DNA from: an uncultured Oscillospiraceae bacterium | Lineage (GTDB): Bacteria > Bacillota > Clostridia > Oscillospirales > Ruminococcaceae | Direction of reading: 5' to 3' | DNA: 64,000 nucleotides | Assembly: GCA_900552945.1 (NCBI GenBank) | Contig: USBI01000001.1 | Coordinates: 21,411 to 85,410, forward strand | Shown here: one piece after another, positions 52,526-61,970 of the stretch | How the letters are laid out: the number at the start of each line of letters is the position of its first letter | Position numbering within the stretch: the stretch's first letter is position 1 | The notes under the pieces: generated by a model | The model's input: only the letters and a program-made list of their open reading frames with translations | Database searches by the model: none | What the model was told of the DNA's origin: nothing | Position numbers and translations under genes: made by a program

Positions 52526-53387
52526 TTATCGTTCGAGTTTTGCTTTGACAAGATACTGGCCGCCATTTACCCCGTCGAAAAGATACTTTCCCGCGTCATT
52601 CGTTTTGGTAACTGATACCAATGTTTCCTGAGTAATGTCGCCTACTTTTTTCACCTGATAAAGCCCTACAAAGCACCCTGCTACCGCCTGACCGGCATTG
52701 TTGCGGATGATACCGCTGACTGTACCGTTATAAGCGCGGCTGTCCACTGTCATTGACATGAGTACGTTGGCAATCGACCCGCCGGTAATAGTCACACTCA
52801 TGGAAGAAGCCGCAAGATAACCATCAGCAGACGAAACCAGTGTATAAACTCCATCCGCAACGTCATAAAACGCGAATTCGCCATCCGCCGCAGTGTAGGT
52901 GGAAGCTACCGGAGTTCCGGTTGCATTTCGCAGTGTAATCATTGCCCCAGCCAATGGTGTCGGTACGCCGAGCGGATTCGCCACAGTCAAAACGCCGGCA
53001 ATCGCACCAAGAGACAGGGTAACATCCCGCACACAAACCGGGTTGATTTCAACCGAATCTCCCGACAAAAGGGTTACACCCTGTGCGTCGCTGAGACGAT
53101 ACCCTTCTTTTACCGCAGCCAAACTGTAAGTGCCGGCCGGAATATCTGAAAGAGAAAACGCGCCGGTGGCATTAGTAACTGTGGCGATACGGCATTCCTG
53201 TACTGTCAAACAGCTTTACAGTAGCATCTGCAATCGGATCGGCACCATCGGTGAGAACACCGAATACAGTAGCCAGCGATGCGGCTGCAGGCGGCAGTAC
53301 TAAATCAACATTTTCTTCCTGAAGCCCTTGAATTTCAAAATTCTTACTGTACTGCAGGCTGAGCAGGTCCTGTTTCATTCCTGGCAT
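52526..53387 (-). pseudogene. Carboxypeptidase-regulatory-like repeat protein, frameshifted
   Basis: Three beta-sandwich repeats of the carboxypeptidase-regulatory/Cna-B type (start patterns TVFGVLTDG, AIAGVLTVANPLG, TVSGIIRNN) in about 287 codons. The first 68 codons (53387 down to about 53187) and the rest are in different frames. Removing one C near 53186 joins them as GMPY-ATVTNATGAF, the expected repeat sequence. The start ATG at 53387 has CAGGAGG. As it stands, the reading stops shortly after the first strand pair. A real mutation, an assembly error, or programmed shift are possible. Its neighbour is a small membrane protein gene. Confidence 0.78.
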
Positions 53388-53410
53388 AAATAACCTCCTG
53401 AATCAACTGT

Positions 53411-54136
53411 TTAGGTTGAACTGTTTTGATAAGTTGGGCAGCCGATCAAAAAACCGATACAACCGGAAATAAAATCGCGGAACTGAATCACCGTTTCCGC
53501 CATTGAATTCGCTTGTACCTGAAAAACTCCCAGTTGGACCAGATTTCGCAAAACCAACAACGTGATTAAGCAGAAAAGGCCGATCGCGGTAGCAATAAAC
53601 ACCTGCACACAGCCCGTTGCCGCACCCTGATCAGACGTTGCTTTGTCACCTTCAGAGATGCCTTGCAACACAGCTGCAGAAGAAGCGTTTTGCTGCACAG
53701 TTTCTTTGTTTTCCACGCTGGTTACCGGTTCCGACATACATACAGGCGGTGCCAACCGCTGTACTTCATCATCCGGCCATATTGTGGTTTCATGAACCGT
53801 AAACCCTATTTTCGCTTTGGGTTCGCCGGTTTCTTCACCAGAATCGGCGCCCACTTTCAGTATATGCGTGGCTTGCTCAGATGGCACCTGTCCAGCTGAA
53901 GAAAAATGTCGAATAAAGTTGGCGCTTAAAAAGTATCCGAATATTGCCGCGGCGGACGTACGCACAATCACATCAATATCGCCGACTGTTTGATTAGCGC
54001 CCTCCGGATAAAACACGCTGTAAATGGTTTGTGCCAGCAAAATCAACATAAACAGCAAAAGGCTCTTATCCACCGGATGTATCTGTTTTAAAGCACAGCG
54101 TATTGTGCCAAAGCGCTGTGTAAACACCTGTTTCAC
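53411..54136 (-). CDS. Membrane protein of unknown function
   Basis: 241 residues. Hydrophobic segments near 25-47, 60-80 and 185-205 with a last segment near 220-238; a polar Ser/Glu/Gln-rich middle (about 85-175). I recognise no motif. GTG at 54136 is chosen because GGAGG is 8 nt upstream; a TTG at 54142 lies too close. It ends 24 nt before the frameshifted repeat protein, so both likely share a transcript. Confidence 0.62.
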   Translation of the reverse strand: MKQVFTQRFGTIRCALKQIHPVDKSLLLFMLILLAQTIYSVFYPEGANQTVGDIDVIVRTSAAAIFGYFLSANFIRHFSSAGQVPSEQATHILKVGADSGEETGEPKAKIGFTVHETTIWPDDEVQRLAPPVCMSEPVTSVENKETVQQNASSAAVLQGISEGDKATSDQGAATGCVQVFIATAIGLFCLITLLVLRNLVQLGVFQVQANSMAETVIQFRDFISGCIGFLIGCPTYQNSST

Positions 54137-54295
54137 AAACAAAACCTCCCTTGATCTTTGTAAAATCCGCAGTCAAAACACTCTTACACAATTGGTAAAA
54201 ACGCGCTTGGATTCTGCACAATCATACAAATTCCCTGTATTTATGTTATGCAGGCATATTTTAAATTGCTCAAAAGCGCAAATCAAACCGCAAAA

Positions 54296-54329
54296 AAATC
54301 GGGTGGATAAATATTTATCCACCCGATTT
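54296..54329. terminator. Perfect palindromic terminator
   Basis: AAATCGGGTGGATAAAT and its exact complement meet without an unpaired loop, 17 bp. It sits between the APH-type kinase gene and the membrane protein gene; either strand could use it. Confidence 0.85.
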
Positions 54330-54377
54330 GTTCATACTATTACGATTACTCTTTACAAAGGAGACAGATTTTATGTC

Positions 54378-55322
54378 CTAATTTGAAAAAGACTTAAAAA
54401 TAAAATTTTGATGTTCATACAACCAATTTGTCATATCAACACAGCTTTGTGAAATAGCCGATTGGCCTATCTTTGAAAAAAAGGCAGCAAACAACACCTC
54501 AATAAAAACAAATAAAACGGGAATTGCCTTTTTTTCTTCATTTGTAAGAGGCAGTATCCGATCGTATTCATGTATAATCGAACGAAAAATGATCTTCCAA
54601 AGGGACAAATCCTTCTCCGTTTTATAATGTTCAACCAAAAGAGAACAGCCCAGATAGCAAAGGTCAAACAAGCGGATGTTTTTCTGCCCCACATCAAAGT
54701 CAATATATCCGCAAAAGCACCCCTTATGAAACAGCAGATTGCTTATGTGCATATCCCGGTGTATCAACTGACGCGGCAAAGAATGATACAACGAATCAAA
54801 TTTTAAGCACATTTCTAAAACACCTTTGTCAAACACAATGCGCTTACAGGCAAACTCGGGAATCATCCAGTCGTGCAGCTCCGCTGTCAGGTCCACGTCA
54901 TCCCACTTCTGAACCGGTTTAAACTCGTTTAATGCCAAATGAAGGTCTGCCGCCGCTTTCCCAAGCTGTTTCCCGATTTTTGCAGCAAACGCATCATCTC
55001 CCTGATATGGGTTTATCTCCTCGTTTGGTAATTTAGTCATCAAACTGTAAAAGCCGCCATTGCTTTCAACATAAAAGCTGCCGTCAACGGCCTTGTAGTA
55101 ACAAGCGACCGGCAGTCCTTTCAAATTCAAAAAACAGTTAACTTCAACACTTTTTTCTATTTCGCGGCTGTTGGAATTACGCTTGAGAATATATTGACCG
55201 TCAATATCCCAGGCGCTTTTATAAATTTGTTCCACATATTCCGCCGCGGTCACTTTAAATTGAGATAAAATAGGATCGATCGTCTCAGAATATTTCTTCA
55301 TAACTCTCTTGTCTTTGTTCAT
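54378..55322 (-). CDS. APH-fold phosphotransferase, CotS-like
   Basis: Kinase of the aminoglycoside phosphotransferase/choline kinase fold, 314 residues. Catalytic loop LIHRDMHISNLLFHKG (HxDxxxxN, about residues 188-203) and metal-binding IDFDVG follow. The N-lobe has the Lys strand (GQYILKRN) expected to bind ATP. In Clostridia such proteins resemble spore-coat CotS/YutH kinases; sugar or choline are other targets. It begins 12 nt after the end of the ABC transporter gene. Confidence 0.8.
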   Translation of the reverse strand: MNKDKRVMKKYSETIDPILSQFKVTAAEYVEQIYKSAWDIDGQYILKRNSNSREIEKSVEVNCFLNLKGLPVACYYKAVDGSFYVESNGGFYSLMTKLPNEEINPYQGDDAFAAKIGKQLGKAAADLHLALNEFKPVQKWDDVDLTAELHDWMIPEFACKRIVFDKGVLEMCLKFDSLYHSLPRQLIHRDMHISNLLFHKGCFCGYIDFDVGQKNIRLFDLCYLGCSLLVEHYKTEKDLSLWKIIFRSIIHEYDRILPLTNEEKKAIPVLFVFIEVLFAAFFSKIGQSAISQSCVDMTNWLYEHQNFIFKSFSN

Positions 55323-55334
55323 TTCATGACTGTA

Positions 55335-57068
55335 TTATTCCGCTTTCATCTGTGCCATCTGCATCCGGTAATAGTCGCCTTTTTTAGCCATCAGTTCCTC
55401 GTGCGTTCCGCGTTCCACAATCTCACCGTGCCGAAGCAGCAGGATCAGGTCAGCGTTTCGGATGGTGGAAAGCCGGTGCGCGATCGCAATGATCGTGCGG
55501 GTACCGGCCATCTGCTGGATCGCATGCTGAATCTGCCGTTCGGTTTCCACATCAACCGAAGCGGTCGCTTCATCCAGTATCACGACCGGCGACTGCCGCA
55601 GGATGGCTCTGGCAATGGCAATACGCTGTTTCTGCCCGCCGGAAAGGCGAAGCCCACGTTCCCCCACCTTTGTTTCATATTGTTCCGGCATCTGCAAAAT
55701 ATCCTCGTGGATATTAGCGGCTTTCGCGGCATTTTCAATCTCTTTACGGGTAGCAGTTGGTTTCGCGTACCCAATGTTTTCCGCAATCGTACCATTAAAA
55801 AGAAATGTATCCTGCAAAACCGGAGCAATATTCTGACGAAGGCTCTTCAAAGTAGCCGTTTGAATATCCTGCCCGTCAAGAAGGATTCGGCCCGAAGACG
55901 GTTCGTAAAACCGGGATAAAAGCTGGGTCATCGTTGTCTTTCCAACACCTGTTGGGCCTACCAGAGCGACCATCATACCAGGACTGCATTCAAACGAAAT
56001 ATTTTTTAAAACCGGGATGTTATTGCTGTAATGGAAACTGACATTTTCAAACCGGATCGCGCCTTTTACCTGTTTAAGATCTTTTGCATTTTCCGCGTCC
56101 TGTATGGCAGACGGCGTTTCCAGCACCAGCGCAACACGTTCCGCCCCTGCCAAAGCCTGCTGAAGGTTTTCCAACAGTGTCGCAAGGCCGGATACCGGCG
56201 TATAAAACAAGGAAAGATACAACACAAACGCCACAATGCTTTCCACCGAAAGCTGACCGTAATAAGCGAACAATCCTCCAAAAAACACCACCAGCACGGT
56301 TCCTGCCGAAGATAAAAATTCCACACTGGGATGAAAGGCCGCACTGGCACGAAGCGCGCGGAGCATAGCTTTAACCTGTTCAAAATTCTTCTTTCTCACC
56401 GCTTCGCTTTCTGATGCTTCCTGCCCAAACGACTGAATCTCATGAAGGCCGGAAAGATTATCCTGCAATTTCGCATTCAGGTCACCCATGCATTTCTGTG
56501 ATGCTTTGAAAAACGAACGAACCTTTTTGGCGAAAATTACGCCGGAAAAAAGGATGAGCGGAATGGGGCAGCAGGTAATCAATGCCAGCTGCCAGTTGAT
56601 GACAAGAAGGATAATCAACACACCGGCAAAAGTCACCAGGTTGGTGATCATCTCCGGAATGATGTGTGCGTAAAGCAGTTCGAACTCACGTGTATCATTG
56701 ACCACCCGGCTCATGAGGTCTCCCGTTTGCTTATCGTGAAAAAAGCCGAGATCAAGGCTTTGCAGCTTATCATACATGCGGCTGCGCAGATCGCCGACCA
56801 GATACCACGCTGCCTTATGCGCCAGATAGTTGCTTAAAAAGCGAAACAGGATGCGCACACAATAAAGTGCCAGCAAAGCAAACGTCAGCCACACGATCAT
56901 TCCGAACGTATCATCTGTAACACCCTGCTCAACAACGCCTGTCATGGAGGAAAGCACCTTTGGCGCAGCCAGATTGACCGCTGTCAGCAAAAAGGTGGAC
57001 AAAATGGCTATAACATAGAGCCCTTTGTATCGGGATGCTTCTTTGGTGAGTTTCCACAGCATTTTCAT
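55335..57068 (-). CDS. ABC exporter (single-gene, MsbA-like)
   Basis: 577-residue half-transporter that should form a homodimer. Six helices (about 15-305), then Walker A GPTGVGKTT, LSGGQ and Walker B ILDEATASVD, all intact. No partner gene is adjacent. Lipid or drug export is inferred. Upstream is an AGAGGAG site. Confidence 0.9.
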   Translation of the reverse strand: MKMLWKLTKEASRYKGLYVIAILSTFLLTAVNLAAPKVLSSMTGVVEQGVTDDTFGMIVWLTFALLALYCVRILFRFLSNYLAHKAAWYLVGDLRSRMYDKLQSLDLGFFHDKQTGDLMSRVVNDTREFELLYAHIIPEMITNLVTFAGVLIILLVINWQLALITCCPIPLILFSGVIFAKKVRSFFKASQKCMGDLNAKLQDNLSGLHEIQSFGQEASESEAVRKKNFEQVKAMLRALRASAAFHPSVEFLSSAGTVLVVFFGGLFAYYGQLSVESIVAFVLYLSLFYTPVSGLATLLENLQQALAGAERVALVLETPSAIQDAENAKDLKQVKGAIRFENVSFHYSNNIPVLKNISFECSPGMMVALVGPTGVGKTTMTQLLSRFYEPSSGRILLDGQDIQTATLKSLRQNIAPVLQDTFLFNGTIAENIGYAKPTATRKEIENAAKAANIHEDILQMPEQYETKVGERGLRLSGGQKQRIAIARAILRQSPVVILDEATASVDVETERQIQHAIQQMAGTRTIIAIAHRLSTIRNADLILLLRHGEIVERGTHEELMAKKGDYYRMQMAQMKAE

Positions 57069-57420
57069 AATTGACTCCTCTTTTGCTCAGATTTTGGAAA
57101 GATTGCCGCAGCAGCTAAATGCAGCTGCCCGCATTGTAGGTTGTTTTACTTGTATGGTTTTTGTAAATATTTGCTTTGATCAACGATGTTATTGAACTTC
57201 AGAGATGCCATGTTCTATTTATAAGTTTATTCGTATTGCACACCTTGTGTCAAGAGAGAGGAGTAAAATCGTTGTCATCATGGTTAAACGGATGGATCAA
57301 CCCCCTAAAACCGCGGTCACGGCGTGGCACAAATTTTAGTCTGAAAATAGTCCTGTTTTCAAACAAAACCTCGCCGCAACATCTGTGCGGCGAGGCCTTT
57401 TTATTTCTAAATGAAGTTTC
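57069..57420. other. Intergenic stretch
   Basis: Holds the MATE terminator at its left edge and, near 57110-57130, a GCAGCT/AGCTGC hairpin in the ABC leader. A 15-codon minus frame with no ribosome site is not called. Confidence 0.5.
57369..57395 (-). terminator. Terminator of the second MATE gene
   Basis: 9-bp stem CCTCGCCGC / GCGGCGAGG with a 9-nt loop, then TTTTGTTTG on the minus strand. Confidence 0.82.
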
Positions 57421-58803
57421 TTATTCTTCCACCACAGGTGCCGCGGATATTTTTTTCATCCATTTTCGGCTTCTCAACCGGAAAAAGCACCAGACGCATT
57501 TAATGATCTGATCAATCTTCAGCATGCAGTAGACCCAGAACGGCGACCAGTTCCAAACAAGGCCTGCCAGCGCTCCGAGCGGTATGGAAGCGACCCAGAG
57601 AAACAGAATGTCCCCTGCCATAAGGAATTTTGTGTCTCCGCCGGCACGAAGCACGCCCTTTGTTAAAATGGAATTCATCGCCTGAAAAATGGTAATGAAG
57701 CTGATGGAATCCATTAACGACCAGCTGATTGTCTTTGCCTGCTCCGAAACTTGGTAATAATCAATGACCGGCTGCCGAATCAGCAAAATAACAACCGCGG
57801 CAAAACAACCAACCAGGCCGCCAAGGAGCAAAAAGGTATACCCCTGTTTTTGCGCTTTGTCATATTCCCCACGTCCCATTGTGTGGCCGGTGATGATACC
57901 GCTGGCATTGGAAATGCCCTGAGTTAAAACGGAACTCAACTGCTGAACAACCATTGTTACAGAGTTGGCGGCAACAAACGCGTCTCCGATGCGCCCCATA
58001 ATCATGGCAACGGAATTGTTTCCAAAAGCAAGCAGCCCGTCGCTGATCAGCACCGGAATGCTGATGCGCAGATACTCCGGCGCAAGGTCTTTGCAGGGAA
58101 GCAGCAGATGACGAAAACGGTACGCGATGCGCTTATCTTTCAAAAAGAAAAAACCACAGATAAACAGCAGCTCAAACATTCTTGCGATGAGCGTTCCCAA
58201 AGCAGCACCCGCAATTTCCATGCGCGGTGCTCCCAAATTACCGAAAATAAAGACCCAGTTGAAAAAGACATTGACGAAAAAAGCGATGACGGAACAGATC
58301 AAAGGAATCCTTACCTGCCCTACGCTGCGCAATATAATCGTACAGGTAAGTGACAATCCCATACAATAATAGGTTGGTAAAATCCAGCGCAGATAGGTAA
58401 CGCCATAGTCGACCGTTACAGCATTTTCCGTATAGAACCGCATCACTATTTCGGGGAAAAACAAGGTAGCCGCAAAAAAGAGCGTGGCAAAAGCCAGTAC
58501 GATGCGAAGCATAATGGTAACCGCTTTGCGAAGACTGTTTTTATCCTGCATTCCCCAATAACGTGCCGTCAGCACAGAAGCGCCCATACCAATCCCCATA
58601 CAGAAGATCTGAAAAAGATTGATAAACTGGCTGGCCTGCGAAGACGCAGAAAGTTGAGCGTCTCCCATACTGCTGAGCATGACTGTATCCATTAAGTTGA
58701 TTCCTACCGTGATCAGCTGCTGTGCTGACACGGGAATGGCGATTTTCAGTATTGTACTGTAAAATTCTTTATTTCCCAGGTATTCTTTCCAGGTTGTTTG
58801 CAT
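57421..58803 (-). CDS. MATE family efflux transporter (second copy)
   Basis: 460 residues with 12 helices; typical start IAIPVSAQQLITVGINLMDTVMLSSMGDAQLSA and inverted second half (ISIPVLISDGLLAFGNNSVAMIMGRIG). A paralogue of the MATE gene at 32 kb. ATG at 58803 has GGGAGG upstream; the longer frame from 58830 is not supported. Substrate unknown. Confidence 0.92.
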   Translation of the reverse strand: MQTTWKEYLGNKEFYSTILKIAIPVSAQQLITVGINLMDTVMLSSMGDAQLSASSQASQFINLFQIFCMGIGMGASVLTARYWGMQDKNSLRKAVTIMLRIVLAFATLFFAATLFFPEIVMRFYTENAVTVDYGVTYLRWILPTYYCMGLSLTCTIILRSVGQVRIPLICSVIAFFVNVFFNWVFIFGNLGAPRMEIAGAALGTLIARMFELLFICGFFFLKDKRIAYRFRHLLLPCKDLAPEYLRISIPVLISDGLLAFGNNSVAMIMGRIGDAFVAANSVTMVVQQLSSVLTQGISNASGIITGHTMGRGEYDKAQKQGYTFLLLGGLVGCFAAVVILLIRQPVIDYYQVSEQAKTISWSLMDSISFITIFQAMNSILTKGVLRAGGDTKFLMAGDILFLWVASIPLGALAGLVWNWSPFWVYCMLKIDQIIKCVWCFFRLRSRKWMKKISAAPVVEE

Positions 58804-59064
58804 GTTGTACCGGGCCTCCCATAAAGTCAATTTCTGTTCGATCCTGAATACCGGGCAGGCAGATTTTACCGGTTTGATCAGATCATCATACCGATTTTCA
58901 GCCCAGTACGACCGATTGAGAATACATTACTGCAATATTGTTTTGTTCATTGTTCCTATAAAAAGTTCATCTGTTGTATGAGTTAAAAGGGGTTGGCGGC
59001 ATTCAAAATAAAAATCAATCCACTCCTTTCAAGCCTCAGTTTTCACCCTGCCGCCAATGCCGGG

Positions 59065-59097
59065 AAATAAAAACGATACACCGTTTCCGGTGTATCA
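59065..59097 (-). terminator. Orphan terminator-like hairpin
   Basis: 9-bp stem GATACACCG / CGGTGTATC with a 4-nt loop, then GTTTTTA on the minus strand. No minus-strand gene lies between it and the fur-like gene, suggesting a small or antisense transcript, or leader control of the MATE gene. Confidence 0.5.
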
Positions 59098-59259
59098 AAT
59101 AAATACATCTATTTCTATGATACTATTCTGTTTTTTAAAAAGCAACAAAATAATTGTTTTATGGAGCTGGTACGCTGAATTTTATACCATCATTTCAACG
59201 CCTGTATTACCTTCTTTTCACAAACCAAATTTATAATGTAAAAAATATTGTAAAACCAC

Positions 59260-59307
59260 TTGACAACAGCTGAAGAATCCATTCTATTAGAAATAGAATA
59301 ATTCTAA
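59260..59307 (+). promoter_or_regulatory. Promoter and Fur/PerR-type box of the fur-like gene
   Basis: TTGACA (59260-59265), 17-nt spacer, TCTATT (59283-59288). A 6-1-6 palindrome TAGAAT-A-ATTCTA (59294-59306) covers the expected start and matches the 7-1-7 layout of PerR/Fur boxes in Firmicutes. Confidence 0.6.
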
Positions 59308-59329
59308 TTTTAAGTTTGGTGTTTTTAGT

Positions 59330-59725
59330 ATGAGATATGGTCAGGTAATTCTGGAACTGATTAATTCTTCAGACAGTCACATGACTGCTGAACAGATATT
59401 TCTGACATTAAAGCAAACCTATCCATCGGTTGTACTGGCTACAGTGTATAACAATTTAAACGACCTTCACCAACAGGGAAAAATCCGAAAAATCAGTGTA
59501 GAAGGTTACCCTGACCGTTTTGATAAAACAGCAAGGCATGACCATCTGGTCTGTCGACGCTGCGGCAGGTTATCGGATCTTTATCTTTCTGATCTCACGG
59601 CAGAATTGGAAAAACAGGTAGGGTTTGTCATTGACGGCTACGATTTAAAGCTGCAATACCTCTGCCCTCAATGCCGTGCTGAACAGACATCTCCCCCCGG
59701 TAAACGCAAGTCTGAAGACTTGTAA
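59330..59725 (+). CDS. Fur family repressor (PerR-like)
   Basis: Metal-sensing repressor of 131 residues. The winged-helix (MTAEQIFLTLKQTYPSVVLATVYNNLNDLHQQG) precedes the metal site HDHLVCRRCGRLSDLY and a second CPQC pair near the end, the four-Cys structural zinc site of Fur/PerR. PerR rather than Fur is suggested by the compact N-terminus and the upstream box, but is not proven. It probably represses itself and the downstream pterin-synthase-like gene. Confidence 0.88.
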   Translation: MRYGQVILELINSSDSHMTAEQIFLTLKQTYPSVVLATVYNNLNDLHQQGKIRKISVEGYPDRFDKTARHDHLVCRRCGRLSDLYLSDLTAELEKQVGFVIDGYDLKLQYLCPQCRAEQTSPPGKRKSEDL

Positions 59726-59754
59726 ACATAACAAAATCAAAGGAGGTTCACAAA

Positions 59755-60321
59755 ATGAGAAGTATTACAACATTGGATTTACAGTATGCACACCGTTTTT
59801 ATGGGTTCAAGGGAGAAGCACAGTATCTTCATGGGCACACCGGCGTTTTGACGATTGAGGTAGAAGACACGGTAAACCCCGGAGTAAACATGGTATTTCC
59901 CTGTAACGAGATTCAAAAGACTGCATGGTCAGTTTTGAAAAACTTTGACCACGCCCTGATCCTGAGAGAAGATGACCCTCTGTTGCCTGCTGTTTTAAAT
60001 GTTTATGAAAAACAAGGCATTCGTGATGGATCTCCGCAAAACCAAATGAAAGGCCCGGCATTTCAAACAGAACTTGCTACCGCTTACCCCGATTGCCGTC
60101 TGGTTGTAACAAAAGAAACCATGACTGTAGAAGGCATGATCAAAATTGTTTATGATTTGCTCAAAGACAAATTGAACATTGCGAAAATAACCTTTACCAG
60201 TGGGGTAAATGCCGCTTCTGAAGAGTTTACGACCAAAAATGAAATTGATCGTTGCCCACTGTGCGGCATAGCATTAAACGAAAATGGCGTATGCCCGAAA
60301 TGCGGTTACAAAAAGAACTAA
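59755..60321 (+). CDS. PTPS/QueD-like protein with C-terminal zinc ribbon
   Basis: 188 residues. Residues 1-155 match the 6-pyruvoyl-tetrahydropterin synthase fold (QYAHRF, YLHGHTG and FDHALIL supply zinc and catalytic His/Asp). A C-terminal zinc ribbon CPLCGIALNENGVCPKCG follows (about 166-183). The catalytic Cys of QueD, normally four residues before HGH, is Ala here; a Glu stands five before. It may therefore not make 6-carboxytetrahydropterin. AAAGGAGG precedes the ATG, 29 nt after the Fur-like gene, so both share a promoter. No queuosine genes are near. Confidence 0.8.
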   Translation: MRSITTLDLQYAHRFYGFKGEAQYLHGHTGVLTIEVEDTVNPGVNMVFPCNEIQKTAWSVLKNFDHALILREDDPLLPAVLNVYEKQGIRDGSPQNQMKGPAFQTELATAYPDCRLVVTKETMTVEGMIKIVYDLLKDKLNIAKITFTSGVNAASEEFTTKNEIDRCPLCGIALNENGVCPKCGYKKN

Positions 60322-60466
60322 TTCTTTGCAATTCACTTTAAAAAAGCAGCAGTTCAAATGAACTGCTGCTTTTTTTCTATCCACTGATTTGATTCGAAGA
60401 TTTTAGCAAGGCACGGTTTCATGCCGCAAATAATCATCCGCCCGTAAACATCAACTTAAAAAAATC

Positions 60467-61390
60467 TTACTCGTTCTCCCTCATATCTCCTTTATCCGAA
60501 TCATTCGGCAGCCATATACAAACACTCAATTTATGGTTCTGATACTCAGCAGAAATTGAACCTTTCATCTGCTCAATCAGTGTTCGGGCAATCGTCAGTC
60601 CAATCCCGGTTGATTTCCTCGCCGTTTCAACCGTATAGAAACGGTCAAAAAGTCTTTCAATCTCCACTTCATTCAATTCAGAAGCTGTGTTGGAAAAGAT
60701 GATTTTTCCATGACTTGTTAACGTAATCTCCAAATCTCCATCACTGTATTTTATTGCATTGTTTAAAAGATTGGAAAAAACACGAGACAGTGCGGCACGA
60801 TTAACTGTTCGCATCACTCTTTCTTCCGGTATGTGGATATTCGGAACGATTTTTCGTTCCCGAAAAGCTGCATAAAAGCCTAAAATACTATCTTCCAAAA
60901 CACTGTTAACCGATAAAAGCTCCGCCGAAGCATTATAATCTGGAGATGTAATAACCGAATAGCGAAACAGCTCTTCGGTAAGCTGTTTCATAATTTCCAT
61001 GCGGTTTTTAATCACTTCAAGATACCGCACCGCATTCTCGCTTTTTTCCTCGGCGTCAAGCAGGTCCAAATAGCCGCTGATTGCCGTAAGAGGAGTACGC
61101 AAGTCATGCGAAATATTGGTTACTGCATTTTTAAGTTCCATATCGCCCTGAACAAAGCGATTTTTCTGTCTTCGCAGTTTTCGGAGCTGTTTATTGATGC
61201 CGTCCGCCAACCGGCGCATGTGCTTGTCACTTGAAGAAATGTCAATAAGCGTATTCGTATCGGCTGTAAGTCTGCTGGAAAAACCTTCGTTTATTTCATC
61301 TGCGGCTTTTTGCAGCAAAAATATCTTTAAAAGCAAAGCAATAATTATGATTGCTAGAATGCCAATAATCCCCCACAGCCAAAGTTCCAT
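60467..61390 (-). CDS. Sensor histidine kinase (short input domain)
   Basis: 307 residues with only one N-terminal membrane helix (about 5-27) and almost no extracellular part, as in intramembrane-sensing kinases tied to peptide-exporter modules. The phospho-acceptor His is in NISHDLRTPLTAISGYL (about residue 94); N box NNAIKYSDG, the G1 loop (DRFYTVETARKSTGIGL) follow. It is the last gene of the set after the truncated permease (10 nt gap). Confidence 0.9.
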   Translation of the reverse strand: MELWLWGIIGILAIIIIALLLKIFLLQKAADEINEGFSSRLTADTNTLIDISSSDKHMRRLADGINKQLRKLRRQKNRFVQGDMELKNAVTNISHDLRTPLTAISGYLDLLDAEEKSENAVRYLEVIKNRMEIMKQLTEELFRYSVITSPDYNASAELLSVNSVLEDSILGFYAAFRERKIVPNIHIPEERVMRTVNRAALSRVFSNLLNNAIKYSDGDLEITLTSHGKIIFSNTASELNEVEIERLFDRFYTVETARKSTGIGLTIARTLIEQMKGSISAEYQNHKLSVCIWLPNDSDKGDMRENE

Positions 61391-61400
61391 AAATACTCCC

Positions 61401-61970
61401 TTATTTCAAATCCTTCCTGCGGAAAAAGAAGACCCCGCAGCTTGTGGTCCCAACAATGATAAGAGCCGAATACAGCAACAACAGCACAGGGCGTTCAACC
61501 TTTAAGCCATAACATTGCATCGCCTGCCCGCTGGGAAGAAAATCATATACAAATTCATAAACATCACGCACAGTGCCAGTGACCGCGTTTGGGTTGAGCA
61601 TCTCATCGACCACAATCAACTCCCCGTTTTCATCCATACTGTGCACCGGATATGTTTCCGGCTCACTGAGTTTCTGGTCGATATATGAACCAACAAGTAA
61701 AAGGATAAACGCTGTTAAAATACATGCCACAGCAACGATCGCCCTTTTCTTATTCAGCATGGCAATCAGCGTGTAAATTGCCGCAAACATCGTTGTGATC
61801 AAAAACACGCATGCAATATAAAAGAGAACTTTTTTGACGCTCATTTCAAAAAAGTCAAACAACGGAATCCCCACAGCAAGGCTTGTCACCAGAGAAGAAA
61901 CACACAAGACAAAGCCGATTGTTATGCTTGTAATCAAGTTGGAAAAATATAAAGAAATAATAAAGATTTT
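61401..61970 (-). pseudogene. C-terminal remnant of an ABC-2 permease
   Basis: About 178-190 codons with four hydrophobic helices and the ABC-2/BcrB-type C-terminal end (SALIIVGTTSCGVFFFRRKDLK). The N-terminal half is gone: the open frame starts in the last codons of the response-regulator gene (TGA just before) and continues as NKIFIISLYFSNLITS. No ATPase partner is present. The TTG at 61937 is the only candidate start. A deletion that joined the regulator to mid-permease fits the data. Confidence 0.7.

Larger units (their letters stand above)
58804..59329. other. Region between MATE and fur-like genes
   Basis: About 520 bases with no supported gene. It holds an orphan hairpin with a T-run (listed) and the promoter and box of the fur-like gene. 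A TTG-initiated 11-codon frame on the minus strand with AAAGGAG upstream is too short to call. Confidence 0.5.

Noticed and set aside
57084-57131. 15-codon minus-strand frame (MRAAAFSCCGNLSKI) before the single ABC exporter
   Set aside because: Unlike the leader frame at 14050 it has no ribosome site; probably chance.
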